Shown here piece by piece: positions 21,691 to 32,221 of a DNA stretch of 64,000 nucleotides. Source of the DNA: Bubalus kerabau. Its lineage: Eukaryota > Chordata > Mammalia > Artiodactyla > Bovidae. Location: the NCBI RefSeq assembly GCF_029407905.1, contig NC_073643.1, forward strand, positions 36,180,501 to 36,244,500, written 5' to 3'. A program made the position numbers and the translations under genes. The first letter of the stretch is position 1; each line of letters opens with the position of its first letter. The notes beneath the pieces were generated by a model. It made no database searches and had not been told where the DNA came from. It was given only the letters and a program-made list of their open reading frames with translations.

Positions 21691-21860
21691 CTTAGGTGCT
21701 GAACCACTAGATCAGTTGGAACCTAAGGGGTGATGGCATTGACCTTTTCTAACTCTCCTGACTTTAGTCCACTGAAATTGGACTCTGTTGACCTTTGCCC
21801 TATTTCTATGCTGACTTCTCTGCTCAAACTCTTTCATGATCATGCATATACCCTTAACTT

Positions 21861-21870
21861 AAAACTTCCT
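21861..21870. repeat. Left target-site duplication of the L1-BT
   Basis: AAAACTTCCT, repeated at 30,278-30,287 after the poly-A. The junction TT|AAAA is the canonical L1 endonuclease site (5'-TTTT/AA on the nicked strand). Confidence 0.9.
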
Positions 21871-23290
21871 GAAGAAGGTTAGAAGATGGCGGAGGAGTAG
21901 GACGGGGAGAACACTTTCTCCCCCACAAATTCATCAAAAGAGCATTTAAACGTCGAGTAAATTCCACAAAACAACTTCTGAATGCCGGCAGAGGACATCA
22001 GGCACCCAGAAAAGCAGCCCAACTCTTCGAAAGGAGGTAGGAAAAAATATAAAAGACAAAAAAAGAGACAAAAGAGGGAGGGACGGAGTTCCGTCCAGGG
22101 AAGGGAGTCTTAAAAAGAGAAGTTTCCAAACACCAGGAAACCCTCTCACTGCCGAATCTGTGCCGAGCTTTGGAAGCACAGAGGGCAACATAAAAGGGAG
22201 GGGAAAAAAAAATAAACAATTAAAAATCGCGGATTGTGAGCCCTACGGTAACTCCCCCAGCGGAGAAGCAGCGCAGACGCCTGCACACGGCATTAGCAAG
22301 CGGGGGCTGGGCAGGGAAGTGCGGCGCGGGCTGTGTCCCTTAGAGTAAGAATCGGGCCGAATGTCCTGAGCGCTATCTGAGCGAAATAATTTGGGCTAGC
22401 AAACCAGACTGTGGGATATCTACCACGCAAAAAGCCAGCCCTAACCTAAGACACCGCCAGGCCCGCGCACAGAACAAAGGACTGAACAGAGATAGCCGGC
22501 TGCAGACCTTCCCCCTCCGGTGACAGGCAGCCAGAGCCGGAAGGGGGACATCGCAGCCCCAGAGAGACACTATCTATAAAACTGTAAGCAGGCTTCTTTG
22601 CTAACTAAAACTTCTTGGGGGTCTGGACGGTCAACATCTGCCTGAGAAGGTGCGCCGGTTTTACACCCAGATAACCGAGTGGCGGGGAGGCAATAAGTCG
22701 CAGCATTGGCGCCCGCCAAACACCTCATCACCTGAGCTGCTCGGATCTGGGAAGAACACAAAACGCAGGCCCAACCGAGTCTGTGCCTCTGAGGGACTAC
22801 CCGAGTGCCTGAACCTGAGCGGCTTGGATCTGGGAGCTCAGCCCAGGGCTGGCCTCTGATTGTTCCCAGCGGAACAACCTAGAGCCCGAGCAGTGTGGGC
22901 AGGGACGCTACACGCGCCGTGAGTGGGGGCAGACCCAGTGTGGCTGAGGCACTGCGAGCGCACGCCAGTGTTATCTGTTTGCAGCATCCCTCCCTCCCTC
23001 CCCACAGCACGGCTGAACAAGTGAGCCTAAATTAAAAAAAAAAAAAAAAAATAGTGTCCTCAACCATCCCCTTTGTGTCAGGGCGGGAACCAGACACTGA
23101 AGAGACCAGCAAACAGAAGAAGCTATAACAGAGGGAAACGCCTTGGAAGCTACAGGCCATAGATTAAAACCCTGTGGTTACTACGGATTACATAGGAAGG
23201 GGCCTATAGATCTTGAGAAATATAAGTCGGACTAAGGAACTGCCAAAAATGAACTGAACCCACAATACTCACAACAAAACCAGAGAAAGA
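21871..23290 (+). promoter_or_regulatory. L1-BT 5' UTR, GC-rich promoter part
   Basis: Starts with a 'gatggcgg' motif of the YY1-like kind known at L1 5' ends. 22,240-22,990 is CpG-rich, unlike surrounding DNA, and is the likely internal RNA polymerase II promoter. An A-run at 23,033-23,050 ends it. Promoter role is inferred from the L1 family. Confidence 0.65.
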
Positions 23291-23299
23291 CCTAGATAT

Positions 23300-24110
23300 A
23301 TTTTTACTATTTTTACGATCAATCTTTCTTTCTTTTTTTTTTTTTAATTAAAAAAAAATTTTTTTTAAAGTCCTCTATTGTCCTTTAATTTTCACTTTTA
23401 TAACTATTACTTTGCAAAAAAAAAAAAAAGACCCTATTTTTTTTTTCTTCTTCAGCAAACTTCATATATATATTTTATAATTTTTTGACCATGGTTTTTT
23501 TTTTTTTTTCTTTTTTCTTTTTCTTCTTTTCTTTAACATTATATTTTTGAAATTCCAAACTCTACTCTAGATTTTTAATTTTAGCCTTTTGATATATGTT
23601 ATCAATTTTGTACCTATAGTTTTTTTCATAATTTCTGTGACTTTTTTTTTCCTCTGTTTCTTTCTCTTCTTCTTTTATATAACATCGTATATCTGCAATT
23701 CCAAACTCTACTCAAGATTTTTAATTTATGCTTTTTGGTATTTGATATCAATTTTGTACCTGTATTTTCTTTATAATTTTTGCGACATTGTTTTTGTTGG
23801 TTTGTTTGTTTTCTCTCTTTATTTTTCTTCTTCTTCTTTTTTTTTTTTTTTAACGTTGTATTTTTGAAATTCCAAACTCTACTCTAGATTTTTAATTTTT
23901 GCTTTTTGGTATTAGTTATCAATTTTGTACCTGTAGTTTCTTTATTACTTTCACGACCTTGTTTGTTTTTTTTTGTTCGTTTTTTCTCTCTTTCTTTTCC
24001 TTCTTCTTTTCATTAACATCGCATTTTTGAAATTCCAAACTCTACTCTAGATTTCTAATTTTTGTTTTTATGTATTTGTTACCAATTTTATACCTTTAAG
24101 AACCCAATCT
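23300..24110 (+). repeat. T-rich tandem repeat array in the L1-BT 5' region
   Basis: The word AATTCCAAACTCTACTC recurs four times, with its units starting at about 23,549, 23,695, 23,866 and 24,029 (spacing 146, 171, 163). Each is followed by 'tttttaattt', 'atcaattttgtacct' and a long pyrimidine tract. Degenerate tandem units; not coding despite open frames. Confidence 0.85.
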
Positions 24111-25093
24111 TCAGGACCCATTTTTCACTAGTGTACGAGATTACTGGCTTGACTGCTCTCTCTCCCTTTGGACTCTCCATTTTCTCCACCAGGTCACCTG
24201 TATCTCCTCCCTAACCCCTCTCTACTCTACCCAACTCTGTGAATTTCTGTGTGTTCCAGACGGTGGACAACACTTAAGGAACTGATTACTGGCTGGATCT
24301 GTCTCCCTCCTTTTCATTTCCCCCTTTTATCCTTCTGGCCACCTCTGTCTCCTGCCTCCTTCTTCTCTTCCCTGTATAACTCCGTGAACATCTCTGAGCA
24401 GTCCAGTTGTGGAGTGCACATAAGGAAGTGACTACTGGCTAGCCCACTCTCTCCACTATTGATTCCACCTCATCTCATTTGGGTCACCTCTAACTCCCTC
24501 CTCCCTCTTCTCTTCTCCATGTAACGCTGTGAACCTCTCTGAGTGACCCTCACAGTAGAGAAACTTTTCATCTTTAACGTAGATGTTTTATCAGTGGTGC
24601 TGTATAGAAGGAGAAGTTTTGAAACTACTGTAAAATTAAGACCGATAACTGGAAGTAGGAGGCTTAAGTCCAAACCCTGACTCCAGGGAACTCCTGACTC
24701 CAAGGAACATTAATTGACAGGAGCTCATCAAACGCCTCCATACCGACACTGAAACCAAGCACCACACAAGGGCCAACAAGCTCCAGGGAAAGACATAACA
24801 AGCAAATTCTCCAGCAACAAAGGAACACAGCCCTGAGCTTCAAGATACAGGCTGCCCAAAGTCACCCCAAAACCATAGACATCTCATAACTCATTACTGG
24901 ACATTTCATTACACTCCAGAGAGAAGAAATACAGCTCCATCCACCAGAACATCGACACAAGCTTCCCTAAACAGGAAACCTTGACAAGCCACCTGTACAA
25001 ACCCACACACAGCGAGGAAACGCCACAATAAAGAGAACTCCACAAACTGCCAGAATACAGAAAGGACACCCCAAACTCAGCAATTTAAACAAG

Positions 25094-26019
25094 ATGAAGA
25101 GACAGAGGAATAGCCAGCAGATAAAGGACCAGGATAAATGCCCACCAAACCAAACAAAAGAGGAAGAGATAGGGAATCTACCTGATAAAGAATTCCGAAT
25201 AATGATAGTGAAATTGATCCAAAATCTTGAAATTAAAATGGAATCACAGATAAATAGCCTGGAGGCAAGGATTGAGAAGATGCAAGAAAGGTTTAACAAG
25301 GACTTAGAAGAAATAAAAAAGAGTCAATATATAATGAATAATGCAATAAGTGAAACTAAAAACACTCTGGAGGCAACAAATAGTAGAATAACAGAGGCAG
25401 AAGATAGGATTAGTGAATTAGAAGATAGAATGGTAGAAATAAATGAATCAGAGAGGATAAAAGAAAAACGAATTAAAAGAAATGAGGACAATCTCAGAGA
25501 CCTCCAGGACAATATTAAATGCTACAACATTCGAATCATAGGGGTCCCAGAAGAAGAAGACAAAAGAAAGACCATGAGAAAATACTTGAGGAGATAATAG
25601 TTGAAAACTTCCCTAAATTGGGGAAGGAAATAATCACCCAAGTCCAAGAAACCCAGAGAGTCCCAAACAGGATAAACCCAAGGCAAAACACCCCAAGACA
25701 CATAGTAATCAAATTAACAAAGATCAAACACAAAGAACAAATATTAAAAGCAGCAAGGGAAAAACAACAAATAACACACAAGGGAATACCCATAAGGATA
25801 ACAGCTGATCTTTCAATAGAAACTCTTCAAGCCAGGAGGGAATGGCAAGACATACTTAAAATGATGAAAGAAAGTAACCTACAGCCCAGATTATTGTACC
25901 CAGCAAGGATCTCATTCAAGTATGAAGGAGAAATCAAAAGCTTTTCAGACAAGCAAAAGCTGAGAGAATACTGCACCACCAAACCAGCTCTCCAACAAAT
26001 ACTAAAGGATATTCTCTAG
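25094..26019 (+). pseudogene. L1-BT ORF1 (RNA-binding chaperone), one frameshift
   Basis: L1 ORF1 protein forms trimers that coat L1 RNA. Frame one (25,094-25,597, 167 codons) contains a Glu/Lys-rich coiled coil (about residues 40-130, ISETKNTLEATNSRITEAED) and the start of the RRM (NIRIIGVPEEE). Frame two (to 26,019) holds the rest of the RRM and the C-terminal domain (TPRHIVIKLTKIKHK; AAREKQQITHKG; LSIETLQARREW; LQPRLLYPARISF). The change of frame falls in the A-run at 25,562-25,565, consistent with loss of one A. Combined length is about 308 codons, near the usual size. ORF2 follows after 51 bases. As it stands the C-terminal domain is lost. Confidence 0.9.
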
Positions 26020-26070
26020 ACAGGAAACACAAAAATTGTGTATAAATTCGAACCCAAAACAATAAAGTAA

Positions 26071-29000
26071 ATGGCAACGGGGTCATACTTATCAGTAATT
26101 ACCTTAAACGTAAATGGGTTGAATGCCCCAACCAAAAGACAAAGACTGGCTGAATGGATACAAAAACAAGACCCCTGCATATGTTGTCTACAAGAGACCC
26201 ACCTCAAAACAGGGGACACATACAGACTGAAAGTGAAGGGCTGGAAAAAGATTTTCCATGCGAATAGGGACCAAAAGAAAGCAGGAGTAGCAATACTCAT
26301 ATCAGATAAAACAGACTTTAAAACAAAGACTGTGAAAAGAGACAAAGATGGTCACTACATAATGATCAAAGGATCAATCCAAGAAGAAGATATAACAATT
26401 ATAAATATATATGCACCCAACACGGGAGCACCGCAGTATGTAAGACAAATGCTAACAAGTATGAAAGAAGAAATTAACAATAACACAATAATAGTGGGAG
26501 ACTTTAATACCCCACTCACACCTATGGATAGATCAACTAAACAGAAAATTAACAAGGAAACACAAACTTTAAATGATACAATAGACCAGTTAGACCTAAT
26601 TGATATCTATAGGACATTTCATCCCAAAACAATGAATTTCACCTTCTTCTCAAGCACACATGGAACCTTCTCCAGGATAGATCACATCCTGGGCCATAAA
26701 GCTAGCCTTGGTAAATTCAAAAAAATAGAAATCATTCCAAGCATCTTTTCTGACCACAATGCAGTAAGATTAGATCTCAATTACAGGAGAAAAACTATTA
26801 AAAAATCCAACATATGGAGGCTGAACAACACGCTGCTGAATAACCAACAAATCACAGAAGAAATCAAAAAAGAAATCAAAATTTGCATAGAAACGAATGA
26901 AAATGAAAACACAACAACCCAAAACCTGTGGGACACGGTAAAAGCAGTCCTAAGGGGAAAGTTCATAGCAATACAGGCACACCTCAAGAAACAAGAAAAA
27001 AGTCAAATAAATAACCTAACTCTACACCTAAAGCAACTAGAAAAGGAAGAAATGAAGAACCCCAGGGTTAGTAGAAGGAAAGAAATCTTAAAAATTAGAG
27101 CAGAAATAAATGCAAAAGAAACAAAAGAGACCATAGCAAAAATCAACAAAACCAAAAGCTGGTTCTTTGAAAGGATAAATAAAATTGACAAACCATTAGC
27201 CAGACTCATCAAGAAACAAAGGGAGAAAAATCAAATCAATAAAATTAGAAATGAAAATAGAGAGATCACAACAGACAACACAGAAATACAAAGGATCATA
27301 AGAGACTACTATCAACAATTATATGCCAATAAAATAGACAACGAGGAAGAAATGGACAAATTCTTAGAAAAGTACAACTTTCCAAAACTCAATCAGGAAG
27401 AAATAGAAAATCTTAACAGACCCATCACAAGCACGGAAATTGAAACTGTAATAAAAAATCTTCCAGCAAACAAAAGCCCAGGTCCAGATGGCTTCACAGC
27501 TGAATTCTACCAAAAATTTAGAGAAGAGCTAACACCTATCCTGCTCAAACTCTTCCAGAAAATTGCAGAGGATGGTAAACTTCCAAACTCATTCTATGAG
27601 GCCACCATCACCCTAATACCAAAACCTGACAAAGATGCCACAAAAAAAGAAAACTACAGGCCAATATCACTGATGAACATAGATGCAAAAATCCTTAACA
27701 AAATTCTAGCAATCAGAATCCAACAACACATTAAAAAGATCATACACCATGACCAAGTGGGCTTTATCCCAGGGATGCAAGGATTCTTCAATATCCGCAA
27801 ATCAATCAATGTAATACACCACATTAACAAATTGAAAAATAAAAACCATATGATTATCTCAATAGATGCAGAGAAAGCCTTTGACAAAATTCAACATCCA
27901 TTTATGATCAAAACTCTCCAGAAAGCAGGAACAGAAGGAACATACCTCAACATAATCAAAGCTATATATGACAAACCCACAGCAAACATTATCCTCAATG
28001 GTGAAAAATTGAAAGCATTTCCTCTAAAGTCAGGAACAAGACAAGGGTGCCCACTTTCACCATTACTATTCAACATAGTTTTGGAAGTTTTGGCCACAGC
28101 AATCAGAACAGAAAAAGAAATAAAAGGAATCCAAATTGGAAAAGAAGAAGTAAAGCTCTCACTGTTTGCAGATGACATGATCCTCTACATAGAAAACCCT
28201 AAAGACTCCACCAGAAAATTACTAGAACTAATCAATGACTATAGTAAAGTTGCAGGATATAAAATCAACACACAGAAATCCCTTGCATTCCTATACACTA
28301 ATAATGAGAATACAGAAAGAGAAATTAAGGAAACAATTCCATTCACCATTGCAACGGAAAGAAAAAAATACTTAGGAATATATCTACCTAAAGAAACTAA
28401 AGACCTATATATAGAAAACTATAAAACACTGGTGAAAGAAATCAAAGAGGACACTAACAGATGGAGAAATATACCATGTTCATGGACTGGAAGAATCAAT
28501 GTAGTGAAAATGAGTATACTACCCAAAGCAATCTATAGATTCAATGCAATCCCTATCAAGCTACCAACAGCATTCTTCACAGAGCTAGAACAAATAATTT
28601 CACAATTTGTATGGAAAAACAAAAAACCTCGAATAGCCAAAGCGATCTTGAGAAAGAAGAATGGAACTGGAGGAATCAACCTACCTGACTTCAGGCTCTA
28701 CTACAAAGCCACAGTTATCAAGACAGTATGGTACTGGCACAAAGACAGAAATATAGATCAATGGAGCAAAATAGAAAGCCCAGAGATAAATCCACGCACA
28801 TATGGACACCTTATCTTCAACAAAGGAGGCAAGAATATACAATGGATTAAAGACAATCTCTTTAACAAGTGGTGCTGGGAACACTGGTCAACCACTTGTA
28901 AAAGAATGAAACTAGAACACTTTCTAACACCATACACAAAAATAAACTCAAAATGGATTAAAGATCTAAACGTAAGACCAGAAACTATAGAACTCCTAGA

Positions 29001-29889
29001 GGAGAACATAGGCAAAACACTCTCTGACATACATCACAGCAGGATCCTCTATGACCCACCTCCCAGAATATTGGAAATAAAAGCAAAAATAAACAAATGG
29101 GACCTAATTAACCTTAAAAGCTTCTGCACATCAAAGGAAACTATTAGCAAGGTGAGAAGACAGCCTTCAGAATGGGAGAAGATAATAGCAAATGAAGCAA
29201 CTGACAAACAACTAATCTCGAGGATATACAAGCAACTCCTACAGCTCAACTCCAGAAAAATAAATGACCCAATCAAAAAATGGGCCAAAGAACTAAATAG
29301 ACATTTCTCCAAAGAAGACATACAGATGGCTAACAGACACATGAAAAGATGCTCAACATCACTCATTATCAGAGAAATGCAAATCAAAACCACTATGAGG
29401 TACCATTTCACACCAGTCAGAATGGCTGCGATCCAAAAGTCTACAAGTAATAAATGCTGGAGAGGGTGTGGAGAAAAGGGAACCCTCTTACACTGTTGGT
29501 GGGAATGCAAACTAGTACAGCCACTATGGAGAACAGTGTGGAGATTCCTTAAAAAACTGGAAATAGACATGCCTTATGATCCAGCAATCCCACTGCTGGG
29601 CATACACACTGAGAAAACCAGAAGGGAAAGAGACACGAGTACCCCAATGTTCATCGCAGCACTGTTTATAATAGCCAGGACATGGAAGCAACCTAGATGT
29701 CCATCAGCAGATGAATGGATAAGAAAGCTTTGGTACATATACACAATGGAGTATTATTCAGCCATTAAAAAGAATACATTTGAATCAGTTCTAATGAGGT
29801 GGATGAAACTGGAGCCTATTATACAGAGTGAAGTAAGCCAGAAAGAAAAACACCAATACAGTATACTAACGCATATATATGGAATTTAG
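26071..29889 (+). CDS. L1-BT ORF2: endonuclease and reverse transcriptase
   Basis: Uninterrupted 1,272-codon frame (human L1 ORF2 has 1,275). It nicks target DNA and reverse-transcribes RNA there (target-primed reverse transcription) in the nucleus. N-terminal APE-type endonuclease: LNVNGLN (N13, N15), QETH (E42), VGDFN (D144, N146), SRIDH (D204), SDH (D228, H229), all expected catalytic positions present. Reverse transcriptase: ISIDAEKAFDKI, GTRQGCPLSPLLF and the F-A-D-D box at residues 699-702. Cys-rich end: C1129, C1133, H1141, C1146. No missing key residue was seen. Translation is expected to depend on re-initiation after ORF1. Activity is not shown by sequence alone, and its own ORF1 is broken. 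Confidence 0.95.
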   Translation: MATGSYLSVITLNVNGLNAPTKRQRLAEWIQKQDPCICCLQETHLKTGDTYRLKVKGWKKIFHANRDQKKAGVAILISDKTDFKTKTVKRDKDGHYIMIKGSIQEEDITIINIYAPNTGAPQYVRQMLTSMKEEINNNTIIVGDFNTPLTPMDRSTKQKINKETQTLNDTIDQLDLIDIYRTFHPKTMNFTFFSSTHGTFSRIDHILGHKASLGKFKKIEIIPSIFSDHNAVRLDLNYRRKTIKKSNIWRLNNTLLNNQQITEEIKKEIKICIETNENENTTTQNLWDTVKAVLRGKFIAIQAHLKKQEKSQINNLTLHLKQLEKEEMKNPRVSRRKEILKIRAEINAKETKETIAKINKTKSWFFERINKIDKPLARLIKKQREKNQINKIRNENREITTDNTEIQRIIRDYYQQLYANKIDNEEEMDKFLEKYNFPKLNQEEIENLNRPITSTEIETVIKNLPANKSPGPDGFTAEFYQKFREELTPILLKLFQKIAEDGKLPNSFYEATITLIPKPDKDATKKENYRPISLMNIDAKILNKILAIRIQQHIKKIIHHDQVGFIPGMQGFFNIRKSINVIHHINKLKNKNHMIISIDAEKAFDKIQHPFMIKTLQKAGTEGTYLNIIKAIYDKPTANIILNGEKLKAFPLKSGTRQGCPLSPLLFNIVLEVLATAIRTEKEIKGIQIGKEEVKLSLFADDMILYIENPKDSTRKLLELINDYSKVAGYKINTQKSLAFLYTNNENTEREIKETIPFTIATERKKYLGIYLPKETKDLYIENYKTLVKEIKEDTNRWRNIPCSWTGRINVVKMSILPKAIYRFNAIPIKLPTAFFTELEQIISQFVWKNKKPRIAKAILRKKNGTGGINLPDFRLYYKATVIKTVWYWHKDRNIDQWSKIESPEINPRTYGHLIFNKGGKNIQWIKDNLFNKWCWEHWSTTCKRMKLEHFLTPYTKINSKWIKDLNVRPETIELLEENIGKTLSDIHHSRILYDPPPRILEIKAKINKWDLINLKSFCTSKETISKVRRQPSEWEKIIANEATDKQLISRIYKQLLQLNSRKINDPIKKWAKELNRHFSKEDIQMANRHMKRCSTSLIIREMQIKTTMRYHFTPVRMAAIQKSTSNKCWRGCGEKGTLLHCWWECKLVQPLWRTVWRFLKKLEIDMPYDPAIPLLGIHTEKTRRERDTSTPMFIAALFIIARTWKQPRCPSADEWIRKLWYIYTMEYYSAIKKNTFESVLMRWMKLEPIIQSEVSQKEKHQYSILTHIYGI

Positions 29890-30277
29890 GAAGATGGTAA
29901 CAATAACCCTGTGTACGAGACAGCAAAAGAGACACTGATGTATAGAACAGTCTTATGGACTCTGTGGGAGAGGGAGAGGGTGGGAAGATTTGGGAGAATG
30001 GCATTGAAACATGTAAAATATCATGTATGAAATGAGTTGCCAGTCCAGGTTCGATGCACGATACTGGATGCTTGGGGCTGGTGCACTGGGACGACCCAGA
30101 GGGATGGAATGGGGAGGGAGGAGGGAGGAGGGTTCAGGATGGGAACACATGTATGCCTGTGGCGGATTCATTTTGATATTTGGCAAATCTAATACAGTTA
30201 TGTTAAGTTTAAAAATAAAATAAAATTAAAAAAAGAAAAAAGAAAAAAAAATAAATAAAAATAAAAAATAAAAAAAA
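29890..30277 (+). terminator. L1-BT 3' UTR and poly-A tail
   Basis: After the ORF2 stop. It holds the G-rich tract at 30,111-30,132 (four runs of three or more G), AATAAA at 30,214-30,219 and an impure A-rich tail to 30,277 broken by single T and G bases. Confidence 0.85.
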
Positions 30278-30287
30278 AAAACTTCCT
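30278..30287. repeat. Right target-site duplication of the L1-BT
   Basis: AAAACTTCCT, identical to 21,861-21,870; the left boundary is blurred by the A tail. Confidence 0.9.
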
Positions 30288-30440
30288 CAGTTGCGCTGTT
30301 TGGAGAGACTCTGCTTGGGAAGTATCCCTGGTGTCCTTCTTTATTACTGTAAGAAATAAATCCTCCTCTTCCCATTCTTTGTCTTGGTTATGTCTTTTGG
30401 GCTTGATATCCACCAAGAGGTGAATCCAGTTTTTAAATAA

Positions 30441-30522
30441 CACTACCATGCTTAGGACAGCCTCCCACAACAAAGAATTATACAGCCCCACATGTCAAAA
30501 GTCCTGAGATTGAGAAACTCTG
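30441..30522 (-). mobile_element. MER5A, right half of a split copy
   Basis: 'aggacagcctcccacaacaaagaattata' and 'gattgagaaactctgg' complete the reverse MER5A begun at 20,765. The flanking words cactgtaagcacag (20,845-20,858) and cactaccatgcttag (30,441-30,455) both derive from the same MER5A site. Confidence 0.7.
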
Positions 30523-31664
30523 GATTGGAGAGCATTAGTTGATCTGGCAAGCTGCTAAGTAGAGATTTAAAGGAGCTTCTATTATATGTTTATATGTTTG
30601 CAGTAATTAAATAAGTTCAAACTGTAAATGATGTCAAGACTCAGAAATTGTTGAGTTTCCTAAGTAAGCCAGTAAATGCACGAAACATGCCTTCACCTCC
30701 CCCCTGGCCAACAACCCTATGTATCCTAAGCCAACTGAGAATTTGGCATAGAAAGTACACAGGCACCAGAGTTCAAGCCCAATTGGAGACCCTAACGTGG
30801 ACAGATACTCAAAGGGGAATTCTGAATGCTTTCTTAGCATAAGAGGAATCTAGGGAGATGGAGAGAGTGCAGCCAGAGGAACAGAGCAGCATCTAATTCA
30901 TCCAGGTCTTCTAGTAAGGAAACACAGGCCACAGACGTCAGACTGTTCATCTTCTCACCAGCCAGATAATTCATTTCTCTTTTCATGGAAGTGTTGAAGA
31001 GGTGAGAGCTTCAACCTTTCCAGTAGGGTAGCATTTCTATCTTATTAGCTGAAAGAACTATTGAAAGACAGCAAGATTGGTTCTCCCTCAATCATAGTTC
31101 AAAAAGCATCTTACCTGTAGGAGACCCATTCTTTTTCCTCTTTCTTTGAACAAGGCACAACTTTGCAGACCTCACTTCCTTCCAACTCATAATATTCCAC
31201 ATTTCTCAGAATAGGAGCTGGCTCAGATACTCTATAGAGATCTCTTAAAATCTTAAGAACATTCCAAATGACACACTGATGATTTAAAGGCAGCACAAAG
31301 TGTATGCACTTATGGAGACCTGACTGTGAGGTGTATAATCTGTCTTCTGAATGATAAGAAATTGGCTGTGGGGAAAGCCATTTGAATGGAAAAGGTGTGT
31401 TTCAGGGCACGATCTCAAGCTCTTCTGGGTACAGTGTCTTCCTTGGCCTCAATAAGTAGCTCATCTGTAATTGGAAGGTGGATATTCTGTTTTCCCGTTT
31501 TCTCTGCTGGCTTGGGCTCCATGATAGTTCTGACCCAATTTTATTATTATTATTTATTTCTATCTTCTGTCAATTGTAATTCTCATATTCAGAGGTTTTC
31601 TTTTAAATGACTGCAGGATTTTTGATAGTCACCTAATATATTTCTGTCGTTGGTTCTTTATGAT
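30523..31664. other. Non-coding, nothing recognised
   Basis: More than 1 kb of unique-looking DNA without a named repeat or credible frame. Confidence 0.4.
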
Positions 31665-31897
31665 GAAGGGAGAAATAAACTTACAGGATTTGGGATCAGA
31701 GGAATTGAGGTCTTCATTCAGTCTCTTGCTGGCCTGGTGACTGTAGGGAAATCAGAGATGCACCTGAGCCTTCACTGTTTTATCTTTAAAATCATGATTC
31801 AAAAGGTATTAAGCTCTCAAGGCTCTTGTGAGGGTAATGTGTGTGAAATCACTCATAAAACTGGAAAGCATGTGCAAATGATAGGAGGTGTTATTAG
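31665..31897 (+). repeat. MIR SINE
   Basis: 'gaattgaggtcttcattcag', 'ctggtgactgtagggaaatc', 'tgttttatctttaaaatcatg', 'aaggctcttgtgagggta' follow the MIR order. Confidence 0.6.
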
Positions 31898-31939
31898 TTC
31901 TTTTAATTGTTTTTAAATTTGGGGGGCCAGCATAAATTT

Positions 31940-32062
31940 TTTATCTATTGTATTTTTTTCCATTGGAGTATAATTGCTTTACAGCATTGTGTTAGTTTCT
32001 GCTGTACAACAACATGAGTCAGCTGTATGTATACACATATCTCTTCCTTCTTGAGTCTCCCT
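31940..32062 (-). mobile_element. L1 3' end, antisense fragment
   Basis: 'ttggagtataattgctttac', 'gtgttagtttctgctgtac', 'gagtcagctgtatgtatac' are the complement of artiodactyl L1 3' termini. Confidence 0.7.
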
Positions 32063-32115
32063 CCCACCCCCAGGGCTGAGCTTGCTGTCATCATCATGCA
32101 GTGGGTCTCTGAGAC

Positions 32116-32190
32116 ATCACAGAGTTTTCTTTGCTTTGAGAAATAAATATCACAGAGTTTTCTTTGCAGGAAAGGAAGGTTTTTTTTTTG

Positions 32191-32221
<31 letters not shown>

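Larger units (their letters stand above)
21871..30277 (+). mobile_element. Full-length L1-BT LINE
   Basis: About 8.4 kb between perfect 10-bp target-site duplications. It has an intact 5' end ('agaagatggcggaggagtagg'), a 3.2-kb 5' region with a GC-rich part and a T-rich tandem array, ORF1 with one frameshift, uninterrupted ORF2, a 3' UTR with a G-rich tract, AATAAA and an A-rich tail. Perfect duplications and near-intact frames mark it as recent. Confidence 0.95.
20859..30440 (+). mobile_element. LTR-like sequence interrupted by BovB and L1-BT
   Basis: Three pieces form one LTR-like unit: 20,859-21,117 ('ctttctgacacaagagaagcc...'), 21,691-21,870 and 30,288-30,440 ('gtaagaaataaatcctcctc' with an AATAAA, then the pyrimidine-rich 'ttctttgtcttggttatgtc'). 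The polyadenylation signal followed by a U5-like stretch suggests a class I ERV solo LTR. Exact ends not resolved. Confidence 0.5.

Noticed and set aside
23589..23867. 92-codon Phe/Leu/Ile-rich frame resembling a membrane protein
   Set aside because: It is the translation of the T-rich tandem array in the L1 5' region.
29049..29570. 173-codon minus-strand frame
   Set aside because: Antisense shadow of L1 ORF2.
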